Assembly (NCBI GenBank): GCA_963921935.1
Contig: OY998180.1
Location: forward strand, 211,908,744-211,972,743
Direction: 5' to 3'
DNA: 64,000 bases
DNA from: Galeruca laticollis
Taxonomy: Eukaryota > Arthropoda > Insecta > Coleoptera > Chrysomelidae
The notes beneath the pieces are model-generated. The model was not told the DNA's origin and did no database searches. It worked only from the letters and a program-made list of their open reading frames with translations. Shown piece by piece: positions 22,347 through 33,031 of this stretch (position 1 is the stretch's first letter; each line of letters opens with the position of its first letter). Both the position numbers and the translations under genes were made by a program.

Positions 22347-23062
22347 TCTACGCAATAAGCAAAGATTTTTTTATGTGCGGCGAGGAAAATTTGATGTAAT
22401 GGGTGAGTTCCGGGGGGGGGGCGGCTTCAATGGGGGCAGCAGACGGGGGTTCTAACTGAAGCTCTAAAAAAAAGAAGAAAATTATACAACGTTGATATTG
22501 TTGTTAGCAATATGAGTATAATAGGAGTAGATCACTCCAGAAACATCAATTGCGAATCACCACCTCAGATAATTATTCGACCGTATAAGTCGTATGAAAT
22601 AAAATGAATTAAAATTTCATAAAATACTTATTCTAATTAATTGTCATTTAAAAATGAAATCTGTCAAGTTTATTAAAACGTTTATATTTTGTAGAAATTT
22701 TTTTTGTATTATCTTTGATAGAAATTTGAATATTAAATAATTTATTTAAAAAAAGGGTTTGAAGGGATCATGAACAATTTCAATAACGATAAAATAGATC
22801 ACATAATTTCATAAAAAATCAAACCATTACAATATATATATATAATATATGTTTATTTCCAAATTTCAAATATTACAATAAAGTTTTTTCATAATGATAA
22901 CAATAGAATATTGATCAGAATTGTAAACATTGAGAAGACCCATTAGAACCCGTAGGTTGCGCATGGCCTATTACTTCTTGTCTATTAAACCAATATACAG
23001 TTACATCAGTATCATGAAACAATATTGAAATTGAAAAGATTTTTTTGAATTTGTTTTACTTT

Positions 23063-23063
<1 letters not shown>
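22347..23063. other. 5' flank of the transporter gene
   Basis: No gene is visible. A G-run followed by gcggcttcaatgggggcagc at about 22409-22440 stands out from the AT-rich surroundings. A promoter or 5' non-coding exon on the minus strand would be expected in or beyond this stretch. Confidence 0.4.

Positions 23064-23113
<50 letters not shown>
23064..23113. repeat. (TA)n microsatellite
   Basis: An uninterrupted TA dinucleotide run of about 50 bp next to Penelope-like sequences. Similar runs occur at 24278-24299, 25303-25356, 25492-25541 and 47769-47836. Confidence 0.95.
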
Positions 23114-23115
<2 letters not shown>

Positions 23116-23212
23116 TGTACGAATAATGTGTAAAATGTAAACAACAAAGAGAAAGAGATTCATGGGTAATTCACGCAGAAAGAAAAAGGGCTACTGAAAA
23201 GGAGTGGCAACC

Positions 23213-23360
23213 GCAGACGTGTATGTTGCTGGCTCATTAGCCGTCATCAGTTTGGTATAACCAACTGAAACATGGGAAAACATACAGCTTTGCTCCCAAG
23301 TTTTACATCCTTACTTGGTTATACTGTACTGATGCCTGTTAATGAGCCAGAAACAGGACT
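23213..23360. ncRNA. Two inverted, decayed hammerhead-ribozyme-like motifs
   Basis: On the minus strand from 23250 the sequence is CTGATGA, a short hairpin GGCT-AATG-AGCC, then AGCAAC. On the plus strand from 23329 a diverged copy reads CTGATGCC...TTAATGAGCCA then GAAAC. CUGANGA - stem II - GAAA is the hammerhead core (established knowledge), and hammerheads are known from the terminal repeats of Penelope-like elements. The minus copy lies downstream, on the same strand, of the GIY-YIG coding block at 23630-23950, as a terminal repeat would. Each copy has one damaged core position (GCAA for GAAA, or C for the last A). I could not form convincing stems I and III. Confidence 0.35.
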
Positions 23361-23629
23361 GAAAACTAATGGTCAATGTTATCATTATTAAAAATAAAAT
23401 GTTAACTACTTACATAAAATCTATCGAGAATTTTGGTTCTAAATTTCTACAATAAATTATTTTAAACATAATTCAACGCAACACTCAAATAACAATAGGA
23501 CATCAAACAAACTATTTGATCTTGAACTACTATAATTTTTATTTTTTTATTTTTAAATTAAAGGTTGTTATGAATGGCGTGCTGTTTGTTCAAAATCTAA
23601 AAGATAGGCATGTATTACACTAAGGTTAT

Positions 23630-23950
23630 TTAAGTCTGTTTTTTATTTATGCAATCATTTTGTTCTGCAATATACGCTGTTTCCAAAAAAAGACGTTTTT
23701 TATAATTACTTTCTATGGTTAAAACTTTGGCAGATTGATAATCCATAGAATGGCCTTCATATAACACGTGTTCAGCTAAAGCACATCTGTCAGGGTATAA
23801 TTTACTGTTACTTTTATGAGAGGCGATTCGATTGGTTAGCGATCTTTTGGAATGACCAATGTATTTCTTATTACAATTATTGCAAGGAATTTCATGAACT
23901 ATATTAATTAACTTATTAGTAGGAGTCTGTTTATTCGTATGAATATGAAT
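23630..23950 (-). pseudogene. Penelope-like element GIY-YIG endonuclease fragment A
   Basis: The minus strand from 23950 reads INIVHEIPCNNCNKKYIGHS, KRSLTNRIASHKS, CALAEHVLYEGHSMDYQSAK and then ESNYKKRLFLETAYI, with a stop at 23632-23630. The C-x2-C-x-K-YIG core, an Arg in the following helix, and H-x3-GH with E-x3-R-x2-E-x2-YI match the C-terminal GIY-YIG domain of Penelope-like retroelements. The reverse transcriptase part is not attached; the region to its right on the plus strand is unrecognisable. The open frame is uninterrupted for about 107 codons. Confidence 0.8.
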
Positions 23951-24277
23951 GGTAATTTATATATCTCCCAGAACTGATAGGTTTTCTATACCAGTAAATT
24001 AAAATTCTATTATCATTATCTCTAATAAAAATTTAAAAATACTTTCTATAATAACTCATATCCTTCATATCTTTTGAAACATATTTTATATAATACTTCT
24101 GACAATGAAAATGACATTATTAATGACATAATACGAAACGAAGAAAACAGTGACATTACAACTACTAATATATAAACCAAAAGGGTATTATTGACTTAAT
24201 TTCTATATCTAAGGATGCCGTCTGAAATATGGATAAGGTGGTACATTTTATTAAATAATTCATTTTTGAACTTACAA

Positions 24278-24299
24278 ATATATATATATATATATATAG
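24278..24299. repeat. (TA)n microsatellite at the left end of the mirror repeat
   Basis: A short TA run that abuts the outer end of the inverted-repeat arm starting at about 24297. Confidence 0.9.
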
Positions 24300-24648
24300 A
24301 ATATTTCATAAATTTCGGGTATAGCGGTCTGTAGGCAATTAAAACTGCAATTTTTCTAATATTCTCAATATTTCGCCATTGTTTAACAGCTTCTTCAGGA
24401 GAAATTCTATAATAATTAGTAATGTACATTTTAAAACCCATTAAAATTAACAATAAATAAAAACTTACAGAGAGCAACAGTTGTTTTGCCGATACGGGCA
24501 CTAGCATCACATTACACACATTAAAAATAGATTAATATAAAATGTTTCTATTCTGCTGTTTTTTATATATTATAGTAAAAAGTGATAAGAATTTAAAAGT
24601 TGTTAATATACAGAGTGACATGTTAAAAATAATTAAAAAGATTACAAT
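24297..24648. repeat. Left arm of ~350-bp near-identical inverted repeat
   Basis: The minus strand of this arm and the plus strand of 24922-25273 share a stretch of about 60 codons that reads identically (MCNVMLVPVSAKQLLLSVSF onwards), with a 1-nt length difference near 24340. This is far higher identity than for any other repeat in the window, apart from the Jockey 5' repeats. The coding reading itself may be accidental. Inside the arm is the hammerhead-core-like motif described at 25172-25199. Confidence 0.9.
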
Positions 24649-24947
24649 GCAGAGATTGTCAAGGGTGTTACATAGGCCAAACGTCCCAATGGTTAAAACA
24701 AAGAATCACTCAACATAAAAGTGACTGCAGACTACACAAAAATACTTGTGCCACAGTAGAACACCACTTAAAGACAGGTCATAATTTTGATTATGATAAT
24801 ATAACTTTATTGGAAAAAAACAACAACTACAGATCTAGGTTATTCCTTGAAATGTATTATATCAAGAAACATGAAAACAACCTAAACTACAAACTTGATA
24901 CTAACAATTTGAGCAATATTGATTGTAATATTTTTAATTATTTTTAA
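24642..24947 (+). pseudogene. Penelope-like element GIY-YIG endonuclease fragment B
   Basis: The loop of the inverted repeat reads LQCRDCQGCYIGQTSQWLKQ, RITQHKSDCRLHKN, TVEHHLKTGHNFDYDN and then NNYRSRLFLEMYYIKKHENN, with the stop at 24945-24947. It has C-x2-C-x2-CYIGQT, an Arg in the helix after it, H-x3-TGH and R-x-FLE-x-YYI, all GIY-YIG hallmarks of Penelope-like elements. The stop codon lies inside the right arm. About 100 codons are open. Fragment A at 23630-23950 is a different, diverged copy on the other strand. Confidence 0.82.
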
Positions 24948-25273
24948 CATGTCACTCTGTATATTAACAACTTTTAAATTCTTATCACTTTTTACTATAA
25001 TATATAAAAAACAGCAGAATAGAAACATTTTATATTAATCTATTTTTAATGTGTGTAATGTGATGCTAGTGCCCGTATCGGCAAAACAACTGTTGCTCTC
25101 TGTAAGTTTTTATTTATTGTTAATTTTAATGGGTTTTAAAATGTACATTACTAATTATTATAGAATTTCTCCTGAAGAAGCTGTTAAACAATGGCGAAAT
25201 ATTGAGAATATTAGAAAAATTGCAGTTTTGTTGCCTACAGACCGCTATACCCGAAATTTATGAAATATTCTAT
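24922..25273. repeat. Right arm of ~350-bp near-identical inverted repeat
   Basis: This is the mirror of 24297-24648, running from attgtaat to atattctat. The outer end is followed after about 30 bp by a (TA)n tract, as the left arm is preceded by one. Penelope-like elements often carry terminal repeats in inverted as well as direct orientation (family knowledge), so the arms could be the element's own terminal repeats. Confidence 0.9.
25172..25199 (+). ncRNA. Hammerhead-core-like motif in the repeat arm (weak)
   Basis: CTGAAGA is followed by one extra A, a hairpin GCTGTT-AAAC-AATGGC (six pairs including two G-U) and GAAA. This follows the CUGANGA/stem II/GAAA order of the hammerhead core. 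The mirrored copy lies on the minus strand in the left arm. The extra A, the unproven stems I and III, and the absence of a clear cleavage triplet keep this weak. Confidence 0.25.
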
Positions 25274-25301
25274 AATTAAGTAACGGTCGATAACTTAATA
25301 A

Positions 25302-25302
<1 letters not shown>

Positions 25303-25356
<54 letters not shown>
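25303..25356. repeat. (TA)n microsatellite
   Basis: A pure TA run of about 54 bp just outside the right repeat arm. Confidence 0.95.
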
Positions 25357-25360
<4 letters not shown>

Positions 25361-25388
25361 AAGTTGATCTTTGCCGAATAATTAATAA

Positions 25389-25489
25389 TAAACATAGGAT
25401 TATTGGGGAAGCGGCAAATTCTGAAAGCTTGGACATAAAAAAGTATGAAGAGTACTCGTTTTAATTTGCCGCTTCCCCAATAATCATAT

Positions 25490-25494
<5 letters not shown>
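25389..25494. repeat. Hairpin with 32-bp arms between two (TA)n tracts
   Basis: The arm at 25389-25420 (core gattattggggaagcggcaa) is repeated inverted at 25463-25494 with one mismatch, around a 42-bp loop. The hairpin sits exactly between the TA tracts at 25303-25356 and 25492-25541. Confidence 0.9.

Positions 25495-25541
<47 letters not shown>
25492..25541. repeat. (TA)n microsatellite
   Basis: A TA run of about 50 bp that overlaps the end of the 32-bp hairpin arm. Confidence 0.95.
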
Positions 25542-25544
<3 letters not shown>

Positions 25545-27522
25545 TATATTCATAATCAATCATTTTTGTTCGTGTATACACAAAAAATGTTAAACCAAAC
25601 GAGTTTATTCAAATATCCTTGATAAAATACGTGTAGTTTTACACACGTCTATGGAAACTGATTGTATTCTATATTCAGATATTAAAGACAATTTGAGTGC
25701 ATATTTGCTTCAGTGAAGTATATAATTGGACTCTTATTTACATATGAAGAATCGTGAGAAAAACATTTATTAATTATCTGTTAACCCTTAAATTTGCATA
25801 ACACAAATGAAGATAAATAAAAGAACATTATTATCAGAATATTAAACACTATACATTCTTAATAACGCATTTATATGTTTTGTGTATAATCTTCATCTTA
25901 ATTGTTAAAGACTGAATAGACTAAAGAATTTTTACAAATTATAATTTAGTACAGCTGGTCAAAACTAATGTCACGTTGCAAAATATTTTGCAGTGGTTTC
26001 AAATAAAACATATTATGTTGTTATTTATTTTTTTTTCTTCCCGGAACCAAGTGAAATGGATCCTAAAGTGCCAGAGTATTTATTGCTTTGACATGACTAC
26101 AATTAATATTGAATTTTGCTAAGTTGCTTGATATGAATTGTTTTGAGAGCACCCACTGGAAATATTTTATGAAAAAGATACTATAACCACTGAGGAGTCT
26201 TTGAGTAAGCAAGTAAATGTTGAGTAGTTATGTGCGGGATCTAAAGAAGCAAAAATAGGGCAGCATAAGCCAAATAATAAACTCCTGTAAAATTGATTTT
26301 ATTAATTTTATTAATGTATACAAAATTGATGTTTTACCCACAATCTAATCGATCAAAAAGGTTATTATTATAAAAAAATTATCCAAAAAATGGCAAAATT
26401 GATTGGTATTTTTGGTTATTTTTGGATAAAAAATTTAAAAACCTAATCTCACTGATGGTTTATAAAATGAATCATATAAACAAATGCGATTTTGTAACTG
26501 AAGCAAGATCCAATTCAAACATGTTATTATGTACTTTTATTATGAAATAGAATATTTGTGATAAGGAAAAAATAGCCAAGCAACCTGAGATCAAAGTGAA
26601 ATATTGTGGAAGAGACACAACTAATAGGGACTAATATCCAATCCTATTAATAGGTTCACAGTAGAGAGAGCCGTAATCATACTATTGATTGTTACAATAT
26701 ATCACTTTTAGACTACAATATTATGAAAACTGGGTCATTATCGAATAAATATTAATGAGAATATGGCTTAAAAAAATTGTCAGAAAAGCACACAGTTCAT
26801 ATAGATATTTGGGGAGATTTAACCGTTGATGTGATTTTTCAAGGCAACCACGGTGTAGCGCTTTTATCGCACCCAGTATCCAAGTAAACTTTTTTATTAA
26901 GTAATAAAAATGAATTTTTGTACCTATATGGAGATTCATTCAACCACGAATTATCCCAGTGTACAAACCATTCAAGTACACAAACTATTGCGATGGAAAA
27001 AACAAACGAATGGGTGTACTAATTACCTATTATTACTTATTTCTATTTAACTTGTATAGAAATCACTGTACGTTCCTAAAGAAACGTTTGCTGCAGTTTA
27101 GGAAGACTCACTTATTCCCCTCTAATATCTCAACAACCACAAGAACATTACCAATTGAGTTAATTTAAAACCTAAAAAACAACTCAATCAAACCGTATGT
27201 CTAGTTAAATGAAAGAATAAAATTAAAATCAGTAACATGTAGATAGCCATGAGGATAGATACAATATATTTAAGGAGTATTGTCCTTTATAATGTCAGTG
27301 TCAAATAATGACCCGAATTGCAAGAGCTTGAAGTAATTTAATTTTATACTTCTAACGTAATTTTTCATATTGAATATTTCAGAGTGCATGAAAAATATAT
27401 ATTATATTTAAAAATTTGAAAATATACAGGTAATGTTAACCTGAATTGTAACACTAATCATAATATATCGATAACATTATTGGACATAAATAAAACGCAT
27501 AAACTTTTCATATGGAGAAGCC
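25545..27522. other. AT-rich intergenic DNA, nothing recognised
   Basis: I see no coding sequence, no terminal inverted repeat and no tandem array in these 2 kb. Confidence 0.5.
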
Positions 27523-27599
27523 TGTACTACCAGTGGCGTAGCTATACCATCTGGGGTCCGTGGCAAATTCTTTTAAAGGGGCCCTATCAATAAAAATCG

Positions 27600-28020
27600 T
27601 CACGTTGTACTCAGTTTAATTTTAATAAACTTCGAGATTTTCAGCGTACTCCATTACACGTTGTATATGTCCCACTAATGGCCATAGGCCTCCTCTCTTA
27701 GGCGAGAGGGAATGGTCTGTAGTCCCCACGCTAGCCCAATGCGTATTGGAGACTTCACATTCATCCATAGAACATTCTATGTCTGTTCCAACCAACACAA
27801 ATACCGTACAATTACGATACAAACCCAGTTGACCTGCTGATTTGTGAATATAATAAGTCTGTGTAATTTACATCCAATTTGCTGCGTTACTGAGATTGTA
27901 CGGTACTAAAACGGTATTTACTTCGGTTGGAACAAACCTAATATCTCAATGCATTCATTATCTATTCGCTACTTCGCTAGATTTTCGGTGAAGGAACAAC
28001 ATCGTGAGGAAACCTGCATA
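27600..28020 (-). repeat. Dispersed insect repeat inside the hAT 2 3' UTR
   Basis: Two blocks recall a highly dispersed repeat that I know mainly from moth and butterfly genomes. They are gccataggcctcctctctta with ccccacgctagcccaatgcg (27680-27745), and on the minus strand tatgcaggtttcctcacgat followed by gttgttccttcaccg (28021-27985). The likeness is from memory and was not searched. Here the blocks are about 240 bp apart and in opposite orientation as written. Confidence 0.4.
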
Positions 28021-28084
28021 CATTTACATTGAAATAAAAATAACAATTTAATTTCAATAAGATATTTATTAAGAAAGATATTTA

Positions 28085-30273
28085 TTAAGAAGCTTTCTGT
28101 TCCGCAAAAGTGTCTATAACATCATCAAAGTTTAAAGATCTGGCCATAGAATTTTCAATTGACAGAACAGCCAAGTTACATAATCTGTCTTGTCCCATAG
28201 AGTTTCTTAAATAGGTTTTTATCAACTATAGTTTTGAAAATGATCGTTTAGTAGTCACAGGAATTGTAAGAAATAACATTAATGCAGTGCATACTTCAGG
28301 AAAGCTGTAGGACATAAAATGATTTTTTATTATTAATAAATCAGCAAGGTCTCTAATACAGGAAGATTTTTCTATTTCGTTTCTGAAAGTGGATCGAAAA
28401 CTGAGAATTTCTCTGGCAAATGATTCAGATATGTCTTTTTTATATATCTCAACAAATTTTAGAGCTTTTTTTAATAGATCAGTGTCATTTAAAACTTTTA
28501 AAGTGGAAGGATGCAAAACACTGAAATTTGAAACAATTTCATTCATTGGGAGGAAACGCGATTTCAGTTGGTTTATAATGATGTTCAATACTCGATAAAA
28601 TATGTTCACTTTGAACAAACTTCAAAATGGCGTTTTACCTTCCTCTGACGAGTTTTAGAAAATTCAGGGGTGATGGGCCATTTTTCTGCTACACTATTTG
28701 CTTCCATTTTTAAACTTTCAAATTCATTTCGATACCTTTCCAATTCTTCTAGACAAATTTTCAAACGTTTTAAGGCATTTGAAAGATCGGTGGCTTTAGA
28801 CTGAAACACTTTAGAGGCTGCATCGATAGTAAGTAGGATCTTGCAATGGAAAACCAATAACATTATAAAATTGTAGTTTTCGATCTTCTTTTTGAGTGAA
28901 ACAGCTTCATTTCTGTCATCTGATTTGCGATTTAACAGAATTGTTGTCGTTAGCGCTTTTTGGACTTCAACAAACCGAACTTTTAAAGCAAAAACGGCAT
29001 CATAACGTCCTGCCCATCTAGTAGGGTTTAATGTTTTTAATGTGATTGCAGTTGAAGACTCACTTTCTTTATTAGATATAAAACTTGATAAAATATTCCA
29101 TCTTTTGATACTATGCCCAAAGATATTATAAATTTGTTGAACTGTTTCAAAAAAAATTTGCATATCAATAACCTCTCTCACTGCATCATTGAGTACCAGA
29201 TTTAAATTATGAGCAGCACAGTGAACATATACGGCATTTGGCTCGACATCTTTTATGAGTTTTTGAACTCCACCATAAGTCCCTTTCATTGTGTTAGCAC
29301 CATCATATCCTTGTCCTTGACACTTATTTAGAGGAATAGTTTTGATTTAATAATTTGCTTGGACATTGCTAAGGCAGTTTGATCCTTAACTTCATGAAAT
29401 CCTAAAAATGTTTCTTTAATGACAAGTGCCTTTGGGATCCCATTATCATCTTTTTCGATCATACAATAACGGTAAAGTTCACACATTTGATCAATTTTTG
29501 AAATATCTTGAGTTGTATCGAATACGATAGAGTAGAATGGTGCGGCATTGATTTCATTTATGAGTGCATTTTCTACTTTTAGAACCAGGCCAGAAATTAG
29601 CTCATTTTGTATTTTTGGACTTTTTTATTTTATCTGGCCCTTTGGTTTATTTAACAATTCTCGTAAAATCGGGTCGTATTTTCCTAATAACTCAACAATA
29701 CTCAAAAAGTTTCCTTTGGAGCTTGGATCACTGCTATCTGCATTTTCTCTGTGGCTACGAAAGGCTAAATTACACGTTGAAAGTGTCAGAGTAGCATCAA
29801 GGAGCCTAGAAAGTACTTGGCGCCAAAAATATTTTTCTTTTTTGATTATAGACTCTTGCTCTTCATCGAGTGTTCCATGTAGCCGCCACTGTTGATACGT
29901 AAGACAGGAATCCAGATGAATTTTTTTTGTCTCGTGTCTTTGTATGGCATCTACAATATTTCCAGTCGTCATAGCCCTCAATCCAAACATTTTGTATTTT
30001 TTTAGATGCCCGATTTGCGAATAACCAACACGGTTCACAATACGCCTTCTGAAGTATTAAAGAATAAGATAGCCTTGTACGTTCATGTTTCACGCCAGAC
30101 TTTGAAACAATATAGTAATGTTTTTCTAGAAAAGATCTATTGTCACTATCTTATAAGAAAGGGCCCTTAGGTTTACCATGTACGTTTTCAATCACGAACC
30201 TTTTCACTTGATCAGTTAGCTCTTTAAAATTACCCTTATCAGTCACATATGGCGAAGATACAATATTGTTCAT
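28085..30273 (-). pseudogene. hAT 2 transposase (TTF zinc finger type), broken
   Basis: Read from 30273: VTDKGNFKELTDQVKRFVIE and NVHGKPKGPF, then the zinc-finger-like part with LQKAYCEPCWLFANRASKK. A frameshift near 29950 leads to FWRQVLSRLLDATLTLS and GNFLSIVELLGKYDPILREL, ending NKPKG. The RNase H part has FYSIVFDTTQDISKIDQM, with stops at about 29340, and KGTYGGVQKLIKDVEPNAVY followed by VHCAAHNLNLVLNDAV. The dimerisation region has LMLFLTIPVT-KRSFSKL and ends VIDTFAEQKAS with a stop at 28087-28085. Ser-Ala-Glu before RSFSKL is partly lost. It is a homologue of hAT 1 with the same domain order. Confidence 0.85.
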
Positions 30274-31223
30274 GCTAAAATATAATACTCTTTGATTTTT
30301 GCTAGTACCCTGTTGTGGTTGTTCTGGCTATGGATAGTTACTGGTGTTGGTTGCTGCATCTGATAATTCTGGTAAGGTCCAATTCTTCACTTTTGGAGCA
30401 CTGTTCACTTGACTTTTCATTATTTAAGTCATCATTTTTCAAGTGCTGACTCTTTCGTTGTTCGCTCCCACTTTAATATTTTCTGGAACTAGACATTTTA
30501 ATATCTAACTTTCACAATCAGTTTCACTTGGCCACCATTTTTATATTCAATAAAAGAACAAATACGAAAAATCAAAGATACAAATCACCAATTGTCAAAA
30601 ATAATCACATAAAGAATACGCAGTCAGTAGAGCCCTCATGAAATAATATCAAATCCGGAATTCCCCTAACATAGTGTTGCTAGTTCGCCCCAGCAGCAGC
30701 GCCACGAAATAAGTGAAAACAAAATAGGGAAATCCCCGATCGTCAATGCTCACCCGTGCTGCCAACGTACCGCGACAAAATATGTAGAAACTAACGGATG
30801 CTTTCTAAAATGAATAGGGATGTGCAATTACCGGTATTTTGATTGACAGTTTTTTTACGGTCATAAGTACGTAAAATTACTCGTCACGGGTAACGTGTAC
30901 ATCTCTAAAAATGAATCAACATCTTTTTGTTTAGGTTGATTGAAATGTTTAACGATTAACTTGAAATTGTATTATGGTTTTTAGTTGTCTCACTTTGAAT
31001 TTTAAGCAGAACTTATAAAAATATACTTTTCAAATAAAATAAAATACTCAGGTACAATGTAAAAAAATATTTTTCAGCTCGCGCCCTCTTGGGTCGAGGA
31101 TTGTTACGCCACTGTGTACTACTACTATATTAATTACTAATTGGAAATAATTTAGAATCCTGTCATCAAATTATGAATATTTAACCCAAAACACCTAAAC
31201 AAAATGTAACTGCTTACTGAATT

Positions 31224-31650
31224 ACAGGGTGTTTTATTTAAATATTTAAAAACGATTTCTGCTCAGTACTTTAAACCTATTTTACGTATCCATTTTATAT
31301 TTGGCAGAAAGAGTAGACACTGTGCACCCTACTAAATTATGCCAAATAAACGTATCTGGCTACTACCAGAGGCATACGACAGGGGCAAGTGATTGGTTAA
31401 TCGTTGCCAAATTCTACGCCCCTGGCGAAATAGAACTTGTAGCACAATTTTTCGATTCTTCAATAATGTTTACGTAAATAACGTACTATTTCCTCATAAC
31501 GATAAAGTCAATATTTCTCGAGATATTTTAAATTAAACATGAAGCTGCACATTTTTTTAAATTTTGATGTGTAATAAGTATGTCGATGTTTCGGGCCAGC
31601 GGATTGCATTTAATACGCAAATGTTTCCAATTAGTGATGAATCACCCTGT
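31224..31650. mobile_element. MITE candidate with ACAGGGTG ends
   Basis: The left end acagggtgttttatt at 31224 and the right end aatcaccctgt at 31640-31650 form a short terminal inverted repeat around about 427 bp of non-coding DNA. ACAGGGTG ends are common on insect MITEs (family knowledge). The flanks suggest a TA duplication, but this is too short to be sure. Confidence 0.5.
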
Positions 31651-31917
31651 ATACAGAACTAACATTTCTATGCTGTACTATTATTGCTTACAAAAAGGTC
31701 ATGAAAAACGTTCATTTCTTTATTTAAATTAAATTAGATATTTTTTTATCCAAAGAACTTTTCTTGTCCCATGGTACATCTAAATTCTTGAAAATAGCCC
31801 AGACATATTAGAGTGGGGAAATCGTGCTTCCAGTTATTCTTCAGTCAAGTAGTTCTATGTCGAATGCTGTTGTGAGTGGTTGTCTATATTGTTTACTTTC
31901 AAAGCAATACGATATTT
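31651..31917. other. Spacer
   Basis: Nothing recognised between the MITE candidate and piggyBac 2. Confidence 0.5.
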
Positions 31918-32098
31918 GGGTCCGTGGGACCCGATAGTAGCATAAGTGTTAGTTTGTAAACTTGGATAATTTAGGTAAGTGGGCATGTAAATTTATGTAT
32001 ATTGCTAACTAGTTTCTTGAGTATGGTTATAATGAAGCAATATTATATTGTAAGATACTCATACTTGCTAATTTTTATAGTTATGAACGCCTGAACCA

Positions 32099-33031
32099 AT
32101 GAGCTACTTTCGGATCGCCAGTTGGCGGAATTATTAGACGATGACGCTTTTTGGACAGATATGGATAATGATAACAATGCGCAGAACGTTGAAGACGTAC
32201 CTATACCGGAAGAAGAAAAAGGCAGGACTTTTGGTCAAATATTGAGTGGCGGCGACGAAAGTGATAAGGAAGAAGAAGATAACGAAATTTTTAGTGACCA
32301 TGATTCAGAAAGCGAAGTTGAGGCTGATTCAAGTGAAGATGATAACCAAGAATAACATCTAACAGATTCTTCCACTGATAGTAACACCGCTTCGACTACA
32401 AACGCTTTACCACCTCAAAAAGCGTGGTACGGAAAGGATAGAACTAAATGGTCCAAAGAATCTCCTTCTCGTAAAAAAACTTTACAGCACAATAGTATAA
32501 TAAATGTGTTACCTGGTCTGAAAGGCCCAGCTCGTGCAAATCGTTTGACAACCCCGTTGGAAGCTTGGAAATTACTCTTTACCGACAATATGATTCAAAT
32601 TATTGTTGAAAACACTAATTTAAAAATCGACGAAATGAAAGCTCATTACAGTAAATTTAAAACATGCAGAAACAGCAGAAAGACATTTTTGCCTACGTTT
32701 GTACAAAACACAGACGAATTGGAAATAAGAGCTTTTATAGGGCTTCTATACATGCAAGGACTGTTCAAGTCAGGTCGTGAAGATCTGAAATCTATGTGGG
32801 CTACTGATGCAACCGGAAGGCCACTATTTCGATCCACTATGTCATTGGCACGGTTTTCATTTTTATTGGCCTGTCTTCGTTTTGATGATGCTATAACTAG
32901 ACCTGAAAGGGTAAAAAACAACAAGTTAGCTGCAATCTCCGATCTATTTGAACAGTTCGTAACCAATTCCAAAGAAAATTATGCTTCGGGATCTAATCTC
33001 ACCATAGACGAGATGCTAGTTCCGTTTAGAA
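32099..33031 (+). pseudogene. piggyBac 2 transposase, N-terminal half
   Basis: An ATG at 32099 is out of frame by one base with the long reading that starts LSDRQLAELLDDDAFW. The acidic leader (PIPEEEKGRTFGQILSGGDE) has a single in-frame TAA at 32353-32355. Then follow KAWYGKDRTKWSKESPSRKK, PLEAWKLLFTDNMIQIIVEN, ELEIRAFIGLLYMQGLFKSG, FRSTMSLARFSFLLACLRFD and TIDEMLVPFR. This is the classical piggyBac series up to the signature before the first catalytic Asp region. It stops at the hAT 3 target duplication. Confidence 0.9.

Larger units (their letters stand above)
27531..31114 (-). mobile_element. hAT transposon 2 (TTF-type), full length with 8-bp TSD
   Basis: The left tip is cagtggcgtagctatacc at 27531, and the right tip ends ...ttgttacgccactg at 31114. 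The perfect duplication tgtactac lies at 27523-27530 and 31115-31122. Its terminal repeats begin CAGTGGCGTA like those of hAT 1, so both belong to one family, though the proteins differ substantially. Transposase runs on the minus strand. The 3584-bp element also carries a foreign-looking repeat in its 3' untranslated region (27600-28020). Confidence 0.95.

Noticed and set aside
24196..24519. 107-codon open frame repeated in both orientations as a possible small protein
   Set aside because: The two copies are the arms of one inverted repeat. The shared reading follows from near-identity of the DNA, and the sequence has no recognisable domain.
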